Part shown: positions 20,204 through 30,724 of the stretch, one piece after another
How positions within the stretch are numbered: position 1 is the first letter of the stretch
Layout: every line of letters starts with the position of its first letter
From: Hondaea fermentalgiana
Lineage: Eukaryota > Sar > Bigyra > Thraustochytrida > Thraustochytriidae
NCBI GenBank assembly: GCA_014084085.1
Contig: NPFB01000029.1
Coordinates: 62,001-126,000 of the forward strand
Length of the DNA: 64,000 nt
Direction: 5' to 3'
Program-made: the position numbers and the translations under genes
Notes under the pieces: model-generated
Database searches by the model: none
The model's input: only the letters and a program-made list of their open reading frames with translations
What the model was told of the DNA's origin: nothing

Positions 20204-21149
20204 AGCGTAGGGTGGCTCATCTCGGTTCGTTTCAGTTTGTCTCGTTGCGTTGCGTTGCGTTTCATTTCATTTCATCATTTCGTGTCGTCTCGTTTCGTCT
20301 CGCCACGCGTCGGTCGCGAGACTCTGTCGCCGGCGGTTGCCGCGCGCGTTTCCCGATTGATCGCTCGCTCGCTCGCTCGCACAGACGCGATCGATGCTCG
20401 CGATTGAGCCCTCCGAGGCCGCCGAGCTTCGTAGGGTGGCGCCTTGATCCGCGGCGAGGCGCACCACCCTACGCCGCCGCCTCGCCTTTGATCCGTTCGT
20501 GGAGGCAATCGACGTAGGGGAAACCACCCCTCGCGAGCTCTCGCGCGCTTGCAGTGCGCTGCCGGTTTTGAGCGTCGTGCGAGCTGCGGCGAAATAAATG
20601 GCCACCGAGGACCTGCGCTGCTGACTGCCGCACGCGGCCGATTGCCAGGGCAGCGAGAGTAGCTGCGTACGCACGGCGTACATACGGGGTCGCTATTTGC
20701 TTGCTGGCGCTGCTTGCTGTTGCTTGCTTCTGCAGCTGCTCGCCTGGCTGGCACGGACAAAATTTGGCAGTGAATCGATGTGAAAGTTGCAGTCTCCTGC
20801 GCATCGCTTGCTTACGATAGTCGAATCTTCGTTCTGGCAGCTCGCGGCGCAGCGTGCACCAACCAAGTCGACCTGCAGCGGACACGGAAGCGGGCGCGCG
20901 CTCGGCCGGGACGGACGCGCGGAGAGGAGAGGAGAAAAGAGGGCACATGCAGCGTTTGTTTCGTGCTCTCTGCGATGCGAATTGTCAGGCGCGTGTGTTG
21001 GCTGCACGGGTTGGCTGCAGCTGCTGCTGGTTGCGATTGGGTTCAAGTTTGGAGGCGCGTCAGAGGGGAGAGATCGAATCTTCGTTGGCTTCCAGGCGAG
21101 ACAGACGAGTTCTCAAGTCTTGAGGGGGAAGGGAGGGAGAGGGCCTGCT

Positions 21150-21185
21150 TTTCTTCTTCTTCTTCTTCTTCTTCTTCTTCTTCTT
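21150..21185. repeat. TTC trinucleotide run
   Basis: About eleven ttc units, a homopyrimidine tract able in principle to form triplex DNA. Confidence 0.95.
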
Positions 21186-21232
21186 TTTCTTCTTTGTCGT
21201 GGCGGGGACGACAGTCAATCGGTCGATTAATT

Positions 21233-21260
21233 GATCGATCGATCGATCGATCGATCGATC
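21233..21260. repeat. GATC tetranucleotide repeat (x7)
   Basis: Seven perfect gatc units; each is its own reverse complement, so the whole tract is a palindrome. Confidence 0.97.
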
Positions 21261-22515
21261 TCCATGAAAGGCAAGGCAAGTCACGTCAAGTCACGTCGAG
21301 GCGCAGCCGGTCGAGACGCGGCGCCGGCGCAGGTCGGGTTGGGTGGTAGCAGGCAGGCACCTGTGCCGTGGACCTCGATTGTTCGGCGCCTCCGCGCGAC
21401 GTGCATTCTTTCTCTCGTCACCCCATAATCCCACCCCAAGAAACACCACCCTGCCGGAATCTACCTCGCTCGGCCCCTCACCCTCCCCAGCGACCGACTC
21501 ACCCTCGCTGCCTTCGCTCCGGGCCGCGAGGCTCGCGCCGGCCTCGCCTTGCCTTCGACCCCGAGCCGCGAGGCCAGGGCGCTCGAGCCCGCGGCAGCCT
21601 GCGTCCGTGCCTCCATGGCCATTCAAGTCAAGCCACCATGGCCACATGTGCACGAAAGTCAAGTTGCATTTGCTGGTGTGGCTGGCCGCAGCCGCGTCCC
21701 TCCGCTGCCGCCCTCCCGTCCATCTTGGGCGCCAGCCGCCAGCCACCCTGCGCTAGCGGCGCGCTATGCGAAACCCTAGGCCCAGGCCCCTCCTTGGGGT
21801 GCGGCCCCCACAGCCAGCACCGCCCGCGGTGTGCGCGCCATACACGCACGTACACACACCCTGGGCCGCCGCTGCGGGGCGCGCGAGGCGTCATCTCGCG
21901 CCTGCGTCACCTGGCTGGCTTGGCTGCCCATGCTGCAGGCGGCAGGCTAGAGCTCGAGCTTGCGCTCGGGCTTGGGCTTGCAAAGCTGAGCGCGAGGGCG
22001 AAGAGTGCGGCCGTTGCAGAGAGGCTGCAGCTGTCGCGAGCGAGCGAGCTCTCGTGGCGTGGTGGTTGGCTTTCGACTTGGTTTTGCTTTTTTTTCTTCA
22101 AAATCTCCCGCACCGAGGTCGCGGGCTCGTCGCATCTTGGCTTTTCCTCGCCGGCTGCGGCATGCATGCATCCGCGCTGCAAGCCGAGCCTCCCGCGCAC
22201 CGTACGTAGGCGCTTGAGCTCGAGCTCGAGTCGGGCGATTGGCTCGGGAGCAGCGACGGACGCGACGCGGCACGACGTGATGCGAGGCGAAGCGAGGGTG
22301 ACGGGGGCGCCGAGGCGTCGCATCTACTTGCGCCTCGTATCTGCTTCGCGTTCGTTATCCGCGCCGCGCCGAAAGGGACGCGAAAGACAGACCCCGGCAG
22401 CCCGAAAGAAAGAAATGATCGATGCCGCATGGCTGATGCGGTGCGGTGCGGCGTTGCTGCGACCGCTTTCGATGGGCCATTCAGCCGGGCGCGGGGGGTG
22501 ATCCGAACGCGATTC

Positions 22516-22547
22516 GATCGATCGATCGATCGATCGATCGATCGATC
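22516..22547. repeat. GATC tetranucleotide repeat (x8)
   Basis: Eight perfect gatc units, a second self-complementary tract 1.3 kb from the first. Confidence 0.97.
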
Positions 22548-23774
22548 GCGGGAGGAGAGAAAGTATACGAAAACTTGAAGGCAGGCAGCGCTTGCACGGC
22601 CCGCTGCCGGCCGGGAAATCAGACGGAGGCAGAGGGAGGCAGGGAGCGTAGGCTGAGGGTGGCTCGTTTCCAGTGTCCTCTCTCTGTGTCAGTCGCTTTC
22701 GGGCTGGCTGCCAGTGCCTCGAGTCGTCTCCCTGGCTACTGCAGCTGCCAGCTGCTGCTCCTAACTTTTGGATTCTTTCTTTCTTTCTTGCTTTTCTTTT
22801 CTTTTTCTTTTTCATTTTTTTGCGCGAAAAGGACGAAACCGAGCGCGAGGAGGTTCGAAACCCGTTGGCTCGGCCACGAGCATCCTTGTGGAGGCAGGCC
22901 GCCCCCGGGCGCAGACGGCCGCTACCGGCCGTAACATTGAGGCAGCAGCAGCAGCTGCAGCCCGCGACCGCGAGGGATCAACCCGGGCCCAGTTTCCGCA
23001 GGCTTCGACTTATCATCATTTCTAAATAAAAAACTAAAAATCGCAATCAAACCCTGACGAATTTCAACCGCAGGTTACACCCTCGCGGTAGCCCGCAGCG
23101 ACGCGCTCTGCAGGGGCCTCAAGTCAGGCGTCTCCTCTGCAATTTCACAGTGATAAGATTCGGCCCCCTCAGAGCCGGGGGCGACGAGGGTGGCGTGCAG
23201 GAAGTGAGAGGCTCCGGGAAGATTCGCTCCGCCCGCGGCCAAGGGGCAACGCGCGCGCATAGAAGAGGCCTAGGCCGCGGCTAGGCTCGGGCCGCGCGCC
23301 AGAGGCGGCTCGTGGCGCGCGCTCGTGCCGCCGAGGGTGGCGCCGCTCCCTGCACATTCATTGTCATTCCCTCACGCACTTGGCATCGTTCGTTGGTTCA
23401 TTCCTTCTTGGCGGCGCCGCCACCCTACGGCGCCCGCGGCAGGCCGGGAGAACCGGCCAGGCGGCTGCTGCTGCAGTTTGCTCGGCTCCGGCGGGCTGCT
23501 GCGGCTGCTGGCGGTCCATTTTGGATGGGACGAGTGTCATGCCACTTCGTGGTGCATGTCGTGCGAATGGATGGATGAGTGAATGGAGCAGCCATGGATG
23601 GACGCTGCACGTTGTCACGGTGAAAATGCAGGTGAGGCAAGAACGGAGCCGAGAGAGCGACTTTCTTTTCCCGGCGCATGGCGCGCGCGGCGCTGAAGAG
23701 GCGTGCGCCTTCGCATCTAGCGGCATGCTCCGCCGTCTGTGTCGACTTTTTGTCTGCCGGCCGGCCCGCGCTCG

Positions 23775-23818
23775 CACGGACGCACGCACGCACGCACGCA
23801 CGCACGGACGCACGCACG
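23775..23818. repeat. ACGC tetranucleotide repeat
   Basis: About eleven four-base units, mostly acgc, with two acgg interruptions. Confidence 0.95.
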
Positions 23819-24338
23819 TCGGTCTTTCTGTCCGCGCGGGCGAGTCGAGGCGAGGCGAGTCGAGGGTGGCTTTTCCAAGCTTCCTCTCCTTCCTCCCTTC
23901 TTTGTGCAGGCCCGGCGGCGCCTTCCATTTAGCGGTCGCCTTGCTTTTCTTTTTCCTTGTCTCTCTCGCGGCCTTGCTTCGCCCCGACTCGCCCGACGCC
24001 CCGCCTACCCCCCTCCCCCCCCGGCGCCTCTGAGGGAGTGTGTGGCGCCGAGAGGACAGGCCCACTGCCCCGAGGCCGTGCTGGGCGAGCGAGCGGCCAC
24101 CAGTCCCGCGCGGCGAGGCAGACAAACCCGCAAGGCAAAACCCAAGCCTCGGCAAACCGAAAAAGCAAACCTCGAACTCAATTCAGACTCGCGGCAGCGC
24201 AGCAGCTTGACAGCTTGACAGCTAGTCAGCTTGTGCGGCTGAATCGTGTCTGCTAGAGCTTGATTCGGAAAGCAACAAGCAAGCAAGCACAGGCACGGGT
24301 GTCTCGCAGCGCCCCTGCATTACAACAAAGCAAACAAG

Positions 24339-26096
24339 ATGGACTGCAACGTCAAGGCGTGGCTCAAGGGCTTTGCCCTCTTTGCCGGCGTGCTCTTTTT
24401 TCTGTACTGGTTCCTCGTGGGCCTCGCGCTGCTGGGCGATGGCTTCAAGGTGATCGCCGGTGACTCGGCAGGCTCGCTCTTCGGGTCCGTCGATAATCCG
24501 ATCGCCGGCCTCATGGTCGGTATCCTCGCGACCGTGCTCGTTCAGTCGTCGTCCACGACCACCTCGATCATTGTCGCCGCCGCCGGCGCCGGTGTTCTCC
24601 CTGTCGAGCAAGGCATCCCCATGGTCATGGGTGCCAACATCGGTACCTCGGTGACCAACACTATTGTGTCGATGAGCTTTGTGGGCGACCGCGAGCAGTA
24701 CCGCCGCGCATTTTCGGGCGCCACCGTGCACGACATGTTCAACTACATGAACGTCATCTTTTGGCTGCCCGTCGAGCTCATCTCGTCGGCCATCAACGGC
24801 GGCAACGGCGGCGTGCTCTTCCTCATGACCGAAGCCATGGCCCAGAGCTTCGAGGAATGCTCGGGCGACAACTGCGAGGATTGGGAAGGCCCGCTGAAGA
24901 CCATCACCGCGGCCATTTCCAAGAAGATCATCTCGGTCGATAAGGACGTCATCAAGGACTTTGCCTACGGCCGCCCTGCGCTCAGCCACTGCGAGGATGT
25001 CCTCTGCGACGACGCCGCCTCCACTGGCGTGTGCGACCCGTACGTCTTCCACCAGAAGCGCTGCGCCGAGTCCGAGCTCGCCCTCGAGGGATGGTGCGGC
25101 GACAGCAAGAAGAAGGCCAAGGCCAGCTTTGACTATTGCGTCTATGACAACGGCGTCATCTCGGTGAACCAGACTGTCATGGAAGCTGCCCGCGACCACT
25201 TCAACTCGTACAAGCTCAACAAGGCCGGTGTCTTTGCTGACGCCGGTCTGCAACGCGAGGCTGGCATTATCACGCTTGTCCTCTCCCTCGTCATGCTCAT
25301 CATCTCGCTCCTCTGCATGGTCAAGATCCTGGGCATCGCCGTGCGCGGGGCCGCCGAAGACGTTCTCAAGAAGGCGCTCAATATGAATGGCTACCTCGCC
25401 ATTGTCGTTGGCTGCGGTGTCACCATGTTTGTCCAGTCGTCCTCCATCACTACCTCGGTGCTCACGCCCCTTGTTGCCATCGATGCGCTTTCGGTCGAGG
25501 GTATGCTCCCGCTCACCCTTGGCGCCAACATCGGTACGACCCTCACTGGTGTCTTGGCCTCGCTCGTCAGCGACAGCTCGACTGGCTTCCAGCTGGCAAT
25601 GGTGCATGTCATGTTCAACGTTCTTGGTGTGGTTATGTTTTACCCGCTCCCGGTCATTCGTGCCATTCCGATTCGCGCTGCCAAAAACCTCGGCAACCTT
25701 GCGGCAACCTTCAAGGCCTTCCCCATCTTCTACATTATCATGCTCTTCTTTGTCTACCCGGGCGTGATTCTCGGTATTAGCATTGGCATCCAGATGGGAA
25801 CAGGAGCCATGGCGGGCTGCATTGTCGCCATTATTCTCTTTGTTGTCATTCACGTTCTCATTGCCTTCTGGTACAACCGTCGCAATGGCAGGGCTTGGCT
25901 CGAGCGCCGCTTTGGTCTCTCTGACGATGACTTCACCAAGCCCGAGGGCGAGGACACCAAGGCTGACGTTGAGGCGCCCCAGCTTTCTAAGGCTACCGTG
26001 GAGAATGAGGATGACGACAGCGTCGATGCTCAGCGTGAGTCTTCGGACTCGAGCAACGAGCAGCCCGGCGCCAATGGAGTTGTTGCCCAGGTTTAA
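24339..26096 (+). CDS. SLC34-type sodium/phosphate symporter
   Basis: The 585-residue membrane protein has the two inverted QSSS repeats of type II Na/Pi cotransporters. Gln69-Ser-Ser-Ser is followed by TTTS and MGANIGTSVTNT, and Gln366-Ser-Ser-Ser by ITTS and LGANIGTTLTG. About eight hydrophobic helices flank them. A central Cys-containing loop (about 165-290) probably faces outside, as in the family. The C-terminal ~70 residues are acidic and cytosolic. Expected role: Na-coupled uptake of inorganic phosphate at the plasma membrane or a vacuole. The start has A at -3 and G at +4 (acaagATGG). The gene stands alone between two very long non-coding regions, which suggests an extended control region or leader. 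Confidence 0.95.
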   Translation: MDCNVKAWLKGFALFAGVLFFLYWFLVGLALLGDGFKVIAGDSAGSLFGSVDNPIAGLMVGILATVLVQSSSTTTSIIVAAAGAGVLPVEQGIPMVMGANIGTSVTNTIVSMSFVGDREQYRRAFSGATVHDMFNYMNVIFWLPVELISSAINGGNGGVLFLMTEAMAQSFEECSGDNCEDWEGPLKTITAAISKKIISVDKDVIKDFAYGRPALSHCEDVLCDDAASTGVCDPYVFHQKRCAESELALEGWCGDSKKKAKASFDYCVYDNGVISVNQTVMEAARDHFNSYKLNKAGVFADAGLQREAGIITLVLSLVMLIISLLCMVKILGIAVRGAAEDVLKKALNMNGYLAIVVGCGVTMFVQSSSITTSVLTPLVAIDALSVEGMLPLTLGANIGTTLTGVLASLVSDSSTGFQLAMVHVMFNVLGVVMFYPLPVIRAIPIRAAKNLGNLAATFKAFPIFYIIMLFFVYPGVILGISIGIQMGTGAMAGCIVAIILFVVIHVLIAFWYNRRNGRAWLERRFGLSDDDFTKPEGEDTKADVEAPQLSKATVENEDDDSVDAQRESSDSSNEQPGANGVVAQV

Positions 26097-28224
26097 TTCT
26101 TTGGGTCTGCATTGTCTTTTATCCACACGTAGACTTGACATTCGTAGCATATCGTTTTTGAACTGTAGTTGATTTTTTCATGAAGAAGAATGCTCTGTTT
26201 TCTCTTATTTCTGTGTATACCGCTATAGTGTCGCCTGGTAAAAAACAGATAGGCGCGGAAGACTTTGCTTGAACTCGGTGTGTACGCTGCTTGCAAGTCT
26301 CCGCATGGGGTGAGAGCACAAGAAGAGATTGACCATAGTCTTGTGCTGCTGGAGAAGCAAGCAAGACAGGTCGTAAACGGAGAGCGAGGATTTTTCTAAT
26401 ATACTTTGGAGGCGCGATGTTTGTTCGCTCGTTTAGAAAGAGATTTTCGATCGAGAAGAAGCCGAAGAAACTTTTGGTCCGTCGGAGAGGTCTTCTTTTT
26501 GTCACGCAAACAAACGATTCGAAAAACATTAACTCTCAGACGGAAACTTCAACCGTGCACGATCAGAAGCGCAATAATAACGAGCGAGGAGAAGCAAGAG
26601 CATAAGATTCCGAAAGCGTGCTGACGGCACCTCAAACTTTGCTTGGGCCAACAAAACAAAACGTCTTCTGAACAAAGTCGCAGGAGTAGACCCCCGCATT
26701 TGAGAACGACAGCGTTGGATAGATCGTAAGTCACCTCGCTCCCTTTTGAATGCCAAGTCACTTGAAGCTGATCGGCTGAAATGATTTGCAAAAGGCGGAA
26801 GATCGACCCCCAAAAAGAGCGCGCACAAGGACATCAACCAAAGGAGCGACAAGTCATCCAAGCACCCAAATCTTTATTGCCAACATTCAACCGACAAGCG
26901 ATGTGGCGAGCCCTATCTCCACTGCCAGCGGCCTCTTTTCCGCCCAGCCGCCCCACTCAACCACCATCTCCATCCTCGAGACGTACTCCCGGCCGCCCCA
27001 GGGGATGAAACCGCGACTCGCCCCCCACCTGGACTGTCGGAGTTCGCACGAAACCGTTCACGTGCCGTCGCTCCGCTCACTGGGTGCGGTATCCCCATCG
27101 CAACCACGGCCCCAGCGCCTGCCCGCAACGCGAAAGGCGACACCGACCAGCGAGCGAGCGAGGACTCCGTGGCATGACGCGACGCGGCGCGACGCGCGGG
27201 ATGTGGCCGCAGCCGGTGCTGTGATGACGAGCTGAGCAAGATGGCCGGCCGGCCGTGAGTACGCTCGCACGTGCGCACGCACTGCAGGGCTAACAAGGAC
27301 GGCGGTGACGTCGCGGGGAGACGGCGCGCCGGCTCGTCTTGGAATCTCGGCCCGCACGCCTGACTGCCTGTAGGCCGAAGTCCTTGAGCTGCAGCTGCTT
27401 CTTCGCGGAGCTCGCTGTCCACGATGACGCGCGCTGGAGCTGTTGGTCTCGGCCACAGACGCCAGGAAAATCCCGGGAGCGACTCTCGCTCTCGCTGTCG
27501 CTCTCGCTGTCGCTGCCGCAGTCTGCGCCAAGAAGTTCTGTTGTTGTACACAGCAACGAGTTGCGTTCGCCCTGCAGCTGCTGGTGGTCGCTGTCGCTGG
27601 GTGGCGTGAAATGGTGCGCGAGGTCGATCGATGGCCACGGCGGGAGTTCTCCCTCTCTCCTTTTTCGTTCTCCGTGCTTCCCGGTCAAGTGGAGCAGGAA
27701 GCGCACGCAAGGACGCACGCACGAGGGCGGCGGAGGTGGTGGAGGTGGTGGTTGGCGCCCACGTGATGCGGCCCGGCCGGCGAGCCAGCGAGCGAGCGAC
27801 CACGAGCGAGCGAGGGAATCGAGCGACCCGCACGCGATACGAGGCGATGCGAGGGGAGACTAGGCAATGGGCATGTACTATCCGTGCCACTTGACATCAG
27901 CCAGCTGCAGGCAGCAGGCAGAGCGACGCTGAGCGCAGGCAGGATCGTGAGCCAGTTGAAGTCGCAGTGTCGCGTGCAGTTGGCCGGACGCACGGGCTGA
28001 GGCTCGGCACGCGGGCCTGCGGCTGCGAGAGAAGTATGTACTACTAAAGACGTAGCTCGAGGTGGCCAGCCTCGCAGCGCTGGCGAGATCGAGATCGATT
28101 CGACTCGCAGCCGGTCAACGATCTGCGAATCGCTAGGCGAGGATCGATTCCACTCGCTACTGGCCGGCAGGCAGCCAGTGGCGAGGCTCGCGAACGAGCG
28201 ACCTGGCGCACGCGACGCGACATA

Positions 28225-28225
<1 letters not shown>

Positions 28226-28260
<35 letters not shown>
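28226..28260. repeat. GGAT tetranucleotide repeat
   Basis: About eight ggat units with one ggac change. Confidence 0.95.
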
Positions 28261-28285
28261 AAGACGCAAGCTGCAGCTGCCTGCA

Positions 28286-28310
28286 GAGTGAGTGAGTGAG
28301 TGAGTGAGTG
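28286..28310. repeat. GAGT tetranucleotide repeat (x6)
   Basis: Six perfect gagt units, 26 bp from the ggat tract. Confidence 0.95.
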
Positions 28311-28366
28311 ATGAGTGAGAGAGGAGCGGAGCGGCGCGCGCCCCGGGGCCCGTGCCGGCGGCTGCC

Positions 28367-28429
28367 TATTTTTGAAACTTTTCGAATTTCGAATTTTCGA
28401 ATTTTCGAATTTTGGATTTTGGGGGGGGG
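28367..28429. repeat. AT-rich TTTTCGAA repeat ending in a G9 run
   Basis: About four imperfect units containing ttcgaa, then ggattttggg and nine G at 28421-28429. It is a sharp AT-rich island in GC-rich DNA. Confidence 0.85.
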
Positions 28430-30275
28430 AAACAAGGAAGGAAGTTAGGTCTGAAGGGATTTTGAAAATTCGAAACGAGTTGGCGGCTGCCTCTGCTTGC
28501 TTCCAGAGAGAGACAGACAGACAGACAGAAAAAGAAGAAAGAAAAAGAAGAAAGAAAGGAGGAGAAGCTGAGAGAGGCAGGAAACGCACGGAGAGCACAC
28601 GCGGAGAGCGCGAGACGATAGATCGAAAGAAAACGAAAGAAACTTGAAGTCCTCGTACGCATTGCTTGCTTGCTTGCTCGCTCGCTCGCTTGCTCGCGGG
28701 GCGCGAGCTGCAGTCGGCCGTGGTCGCCGTCTCGGTCTCGGTCTCCGTCTTGTGAATGCTGTTGTTTCTTTGGTGGGTCGTGTTTGGTTCTTGGGTCGCT
28801 TGCTTGCATTGTCGGGTTTGCTTCCCGGGAGGACGGTCGCAGTAAGAGAAAACACCCACCCAGGACGGTCGCATTCGTCTTCACTCTCACTCCCATTGGC
28901 TCAGCCAGCAGCAGCAGCAGCGCAGCATCGCTCGATCAAAGAAAGCAAAATCGATCTGCAGCAGAACCCGAACTTGGAGACCAGGTACGTGGAGAAAGAA
29001 GTCCCCGGGCCGCGGCGCGCTGCGAAGGGCGCCGTGCGCAGCGCATCGGGCGGCTGGAGCGAGCGGGAGAGAGAGCGCGAGAGCGAGAGCGAGAGCGAGC
29101 GGGCCCGGAGGCGGCGCGGGAGGCCGGCCTCTGGAACTTGGAGCGACGAGGCGTGCCTGCGTGCCTGCCTGCCTAGGCGACGATGAGCTCCAGCTGAGGA
29201 AAACGAGGAAGGCTTGCTTTCTTTTTTTTGCTGCAGCTGCTACGCTGCCAGGAGACAGCGCGGCGAGCGCGAAGCCAGGCCGCGCGGACGCACGCGGACA
29301 CGCGGCGACGCGCGGCGAGAGAGCGACGCAGGGCGGAGACGGGCAGGCCGTGCCGAGCTCGCTTGCGAGCCAGGCAAGACGGCGCGAGCGGCGGCGACAC
29401 GGAGCAGGGATGCTTGAGGCGGAGCCGGCCTGCGAAGAAAGAAGCCACGCGAGTCGGCCCGGCCGGCGCGCCAAACGCTCGCTCGCGACACGCGTCCGGA
29501 CGCGCTGGTGACCTCGCGTCGCCTCGCGTCGCGATCGCGTCGCGATCGCTCGTCGCGCTAAGCCGAGCTACGTCGAGCCTCGCGCGCTGGCCTTACATTG
29601 GAGGGAGATACCGTCGCGGCCTCAGGGTTCGCGTCCTCGCGGTGTCCAGGAAGGAAGCGAGTACGCAGACAGTGGAGTGAGCTCGCGAGCCCGGCTGGCC
29701 TAGCTAGAGCTAGAGCTAGCTTGGCACTGCGGACGGAAGCACGCTCCGCTCCGGTCCAGGCTCGGCTCGGCTCGCACAGGCCGAACCTCGACGCGGTCGA
29801 GCAGCCAGTCCTCTGCAGCTGCGTGCGAGCGCGAGAGCGAATGGAAAGCAAAGCAATGGCACGGAATCTCTCGCGCCCGTCCCTCTCCTCTCCTCTCCGT
29901 TGCGAGTTGGCCTTCTTCGTTTCGTTCTCCCGCGCGATCCGTACCAGTTCCGCAGATGTTCCGCGCTAGCCGGCGGGCGGCGGCGTTACGGGTGGCCTAG
30001 TGTGGTGCTAGGCGAAACGCGGGAGGAAGGAGGCGCGCAAGGAGTCAGCCGCGGTCCGCGCATCCCTGGACGCAAGCACAGCGTCTCCTCTGGCGGCGGG
30101 GAGACAGCGGCCGCTGTCTCCTGGTAGCCGGGCGCTAGCGGGGCCTAGCGTGCGGCAGCTGGCTTCTGGCGCGTGCTGAGAGGGGAGAAAGAAGGAAAGG
30201 TAGATGAAAGGAAGCGAGAAAAGAAGGGAAAGCAGAGGAAAGGCGTGACGCGGGAGAGGAGGATGGGTGGCCACG

Positions 30276-30305
30276 ACAGGACAGGACAGGACAGGACATG
30301 ACATG
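30276..30305. repeat. ACAGG pentanucleotide repeat
   Basis: Four acagg units followed by two acatg variants. Confidence 0.95.
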
Positions 30306-30696
30306 CCATGCCATGAGAGATGAGAGGGCACGGGAGAGAGAGAGAAAGAAAGAAAGGAGTTCTCGCAGGTATCTCTCGCCTCTCCTCTGACTCTCTCCCC
30401 CTCTCTCCGTCCCACTCTCTGAGTCGCTCTGTGGGCCTGCCCGCCCGCCTGTCTGGGAGGGAGAGGAGGAAGAAAAGGGGGAGCGGATGGATCGAGTGAA
30501 TGACCGCATGACTGACTGATCGCTCGGGTGACTGACCGCTGACGATGCCCTCTCTATGCTACGCTATGCTCTACCCATGCAACGCGCACGGGAATTCATT
30601 TCATTTCACGTGCTCTTTCTTGACTGTTGTCTGATGTGTGTCGGCTCGGCTCGGCCCGGCCTGCAAACTCGTAAAGCACAGAAGAGCAGCAGCACG

Positions 30697-30720
30697 CAAG
30701 CAAGCAAGCAAGCAAGCAAG
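30697..30720. repeat. CAAG tetranucleotide repeat (x6) just before a start codon
   Basis: Six perfect caag units end 4 bp before the ATG at 30725, so the repeat is in the 5' leader and forms the immediate start context. Confidence 0.97.
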
Positions 30721-30724
30721 GAAG

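Larger units (their letters stand above)
18329..24338. other. 6-kb region with no convincing gene
   Basis: Open frames here (up to 377 codons) are Arg/Ser/Ala/Pro-rich translations of GC-rich low-complexity DNA, overlap on both strands and show no domain. I reject them. The region holds a 14-bp tandem repeat (20134-20203), a TTC run (21150-21185), GATC runs (21233-21260, 22516-22547), an ACGC run (23775-23818) and many imperfect gcga/gctc runs. The first ~450 bp should contain the 3' end of the MgtC gene. The last part is the leader/promoter of the phosphate symporter. A long non-coding transcript cannot be excluded. Confidence 0.6.
26097..30724. other. 4.6-kb region with no convincing gene
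   Basis: The first ~700 bp is AT-richer and includes the 3' untranslated region of the symporter gene. From ~26900 it becomes GC-rich and repeat-rich. Frames up to 325 codons are Arg/Ala/Ser-rich, overlap on opposite strands and have no domain; I reject them. Repeats: ggat (28226-28260), gagt (28286-28310), an AT-rich ttcgaa island ending in a G run (28367-28429), cagaca, gagcga and gctt/gctc runs at 28500-28700 and 29060-29100, acagg (30276-30305) and caag (30697-30720). The end is the leader of the next gene. Confidence 0.6.

Noticed and set aside
21368..22501. 377-codon open frame
   Set aside because: The translation runs through simple repeats, is Arg/Ser/Ala/Pro-rich and has no recognisable domain. 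The opposite strand is also open.
22845..22870. B-box-like sequence ggttcgaaacc
   Set aside because: No A box or cloverleaf lies upstream; it is a chance match in GC-rich DNA.
24222..26150. 642-codon minus-strand frame opposite the phosphate symporter
   Set aside because: It is the antisense shadow of a well-supported membrane transporter, a common effect of GC-rich third positions.
26913..27890. 325-codon minus-strand frame
   Set aside because: Arg- and Ala-rich translation of repeat DNA with other long frames on both strands.
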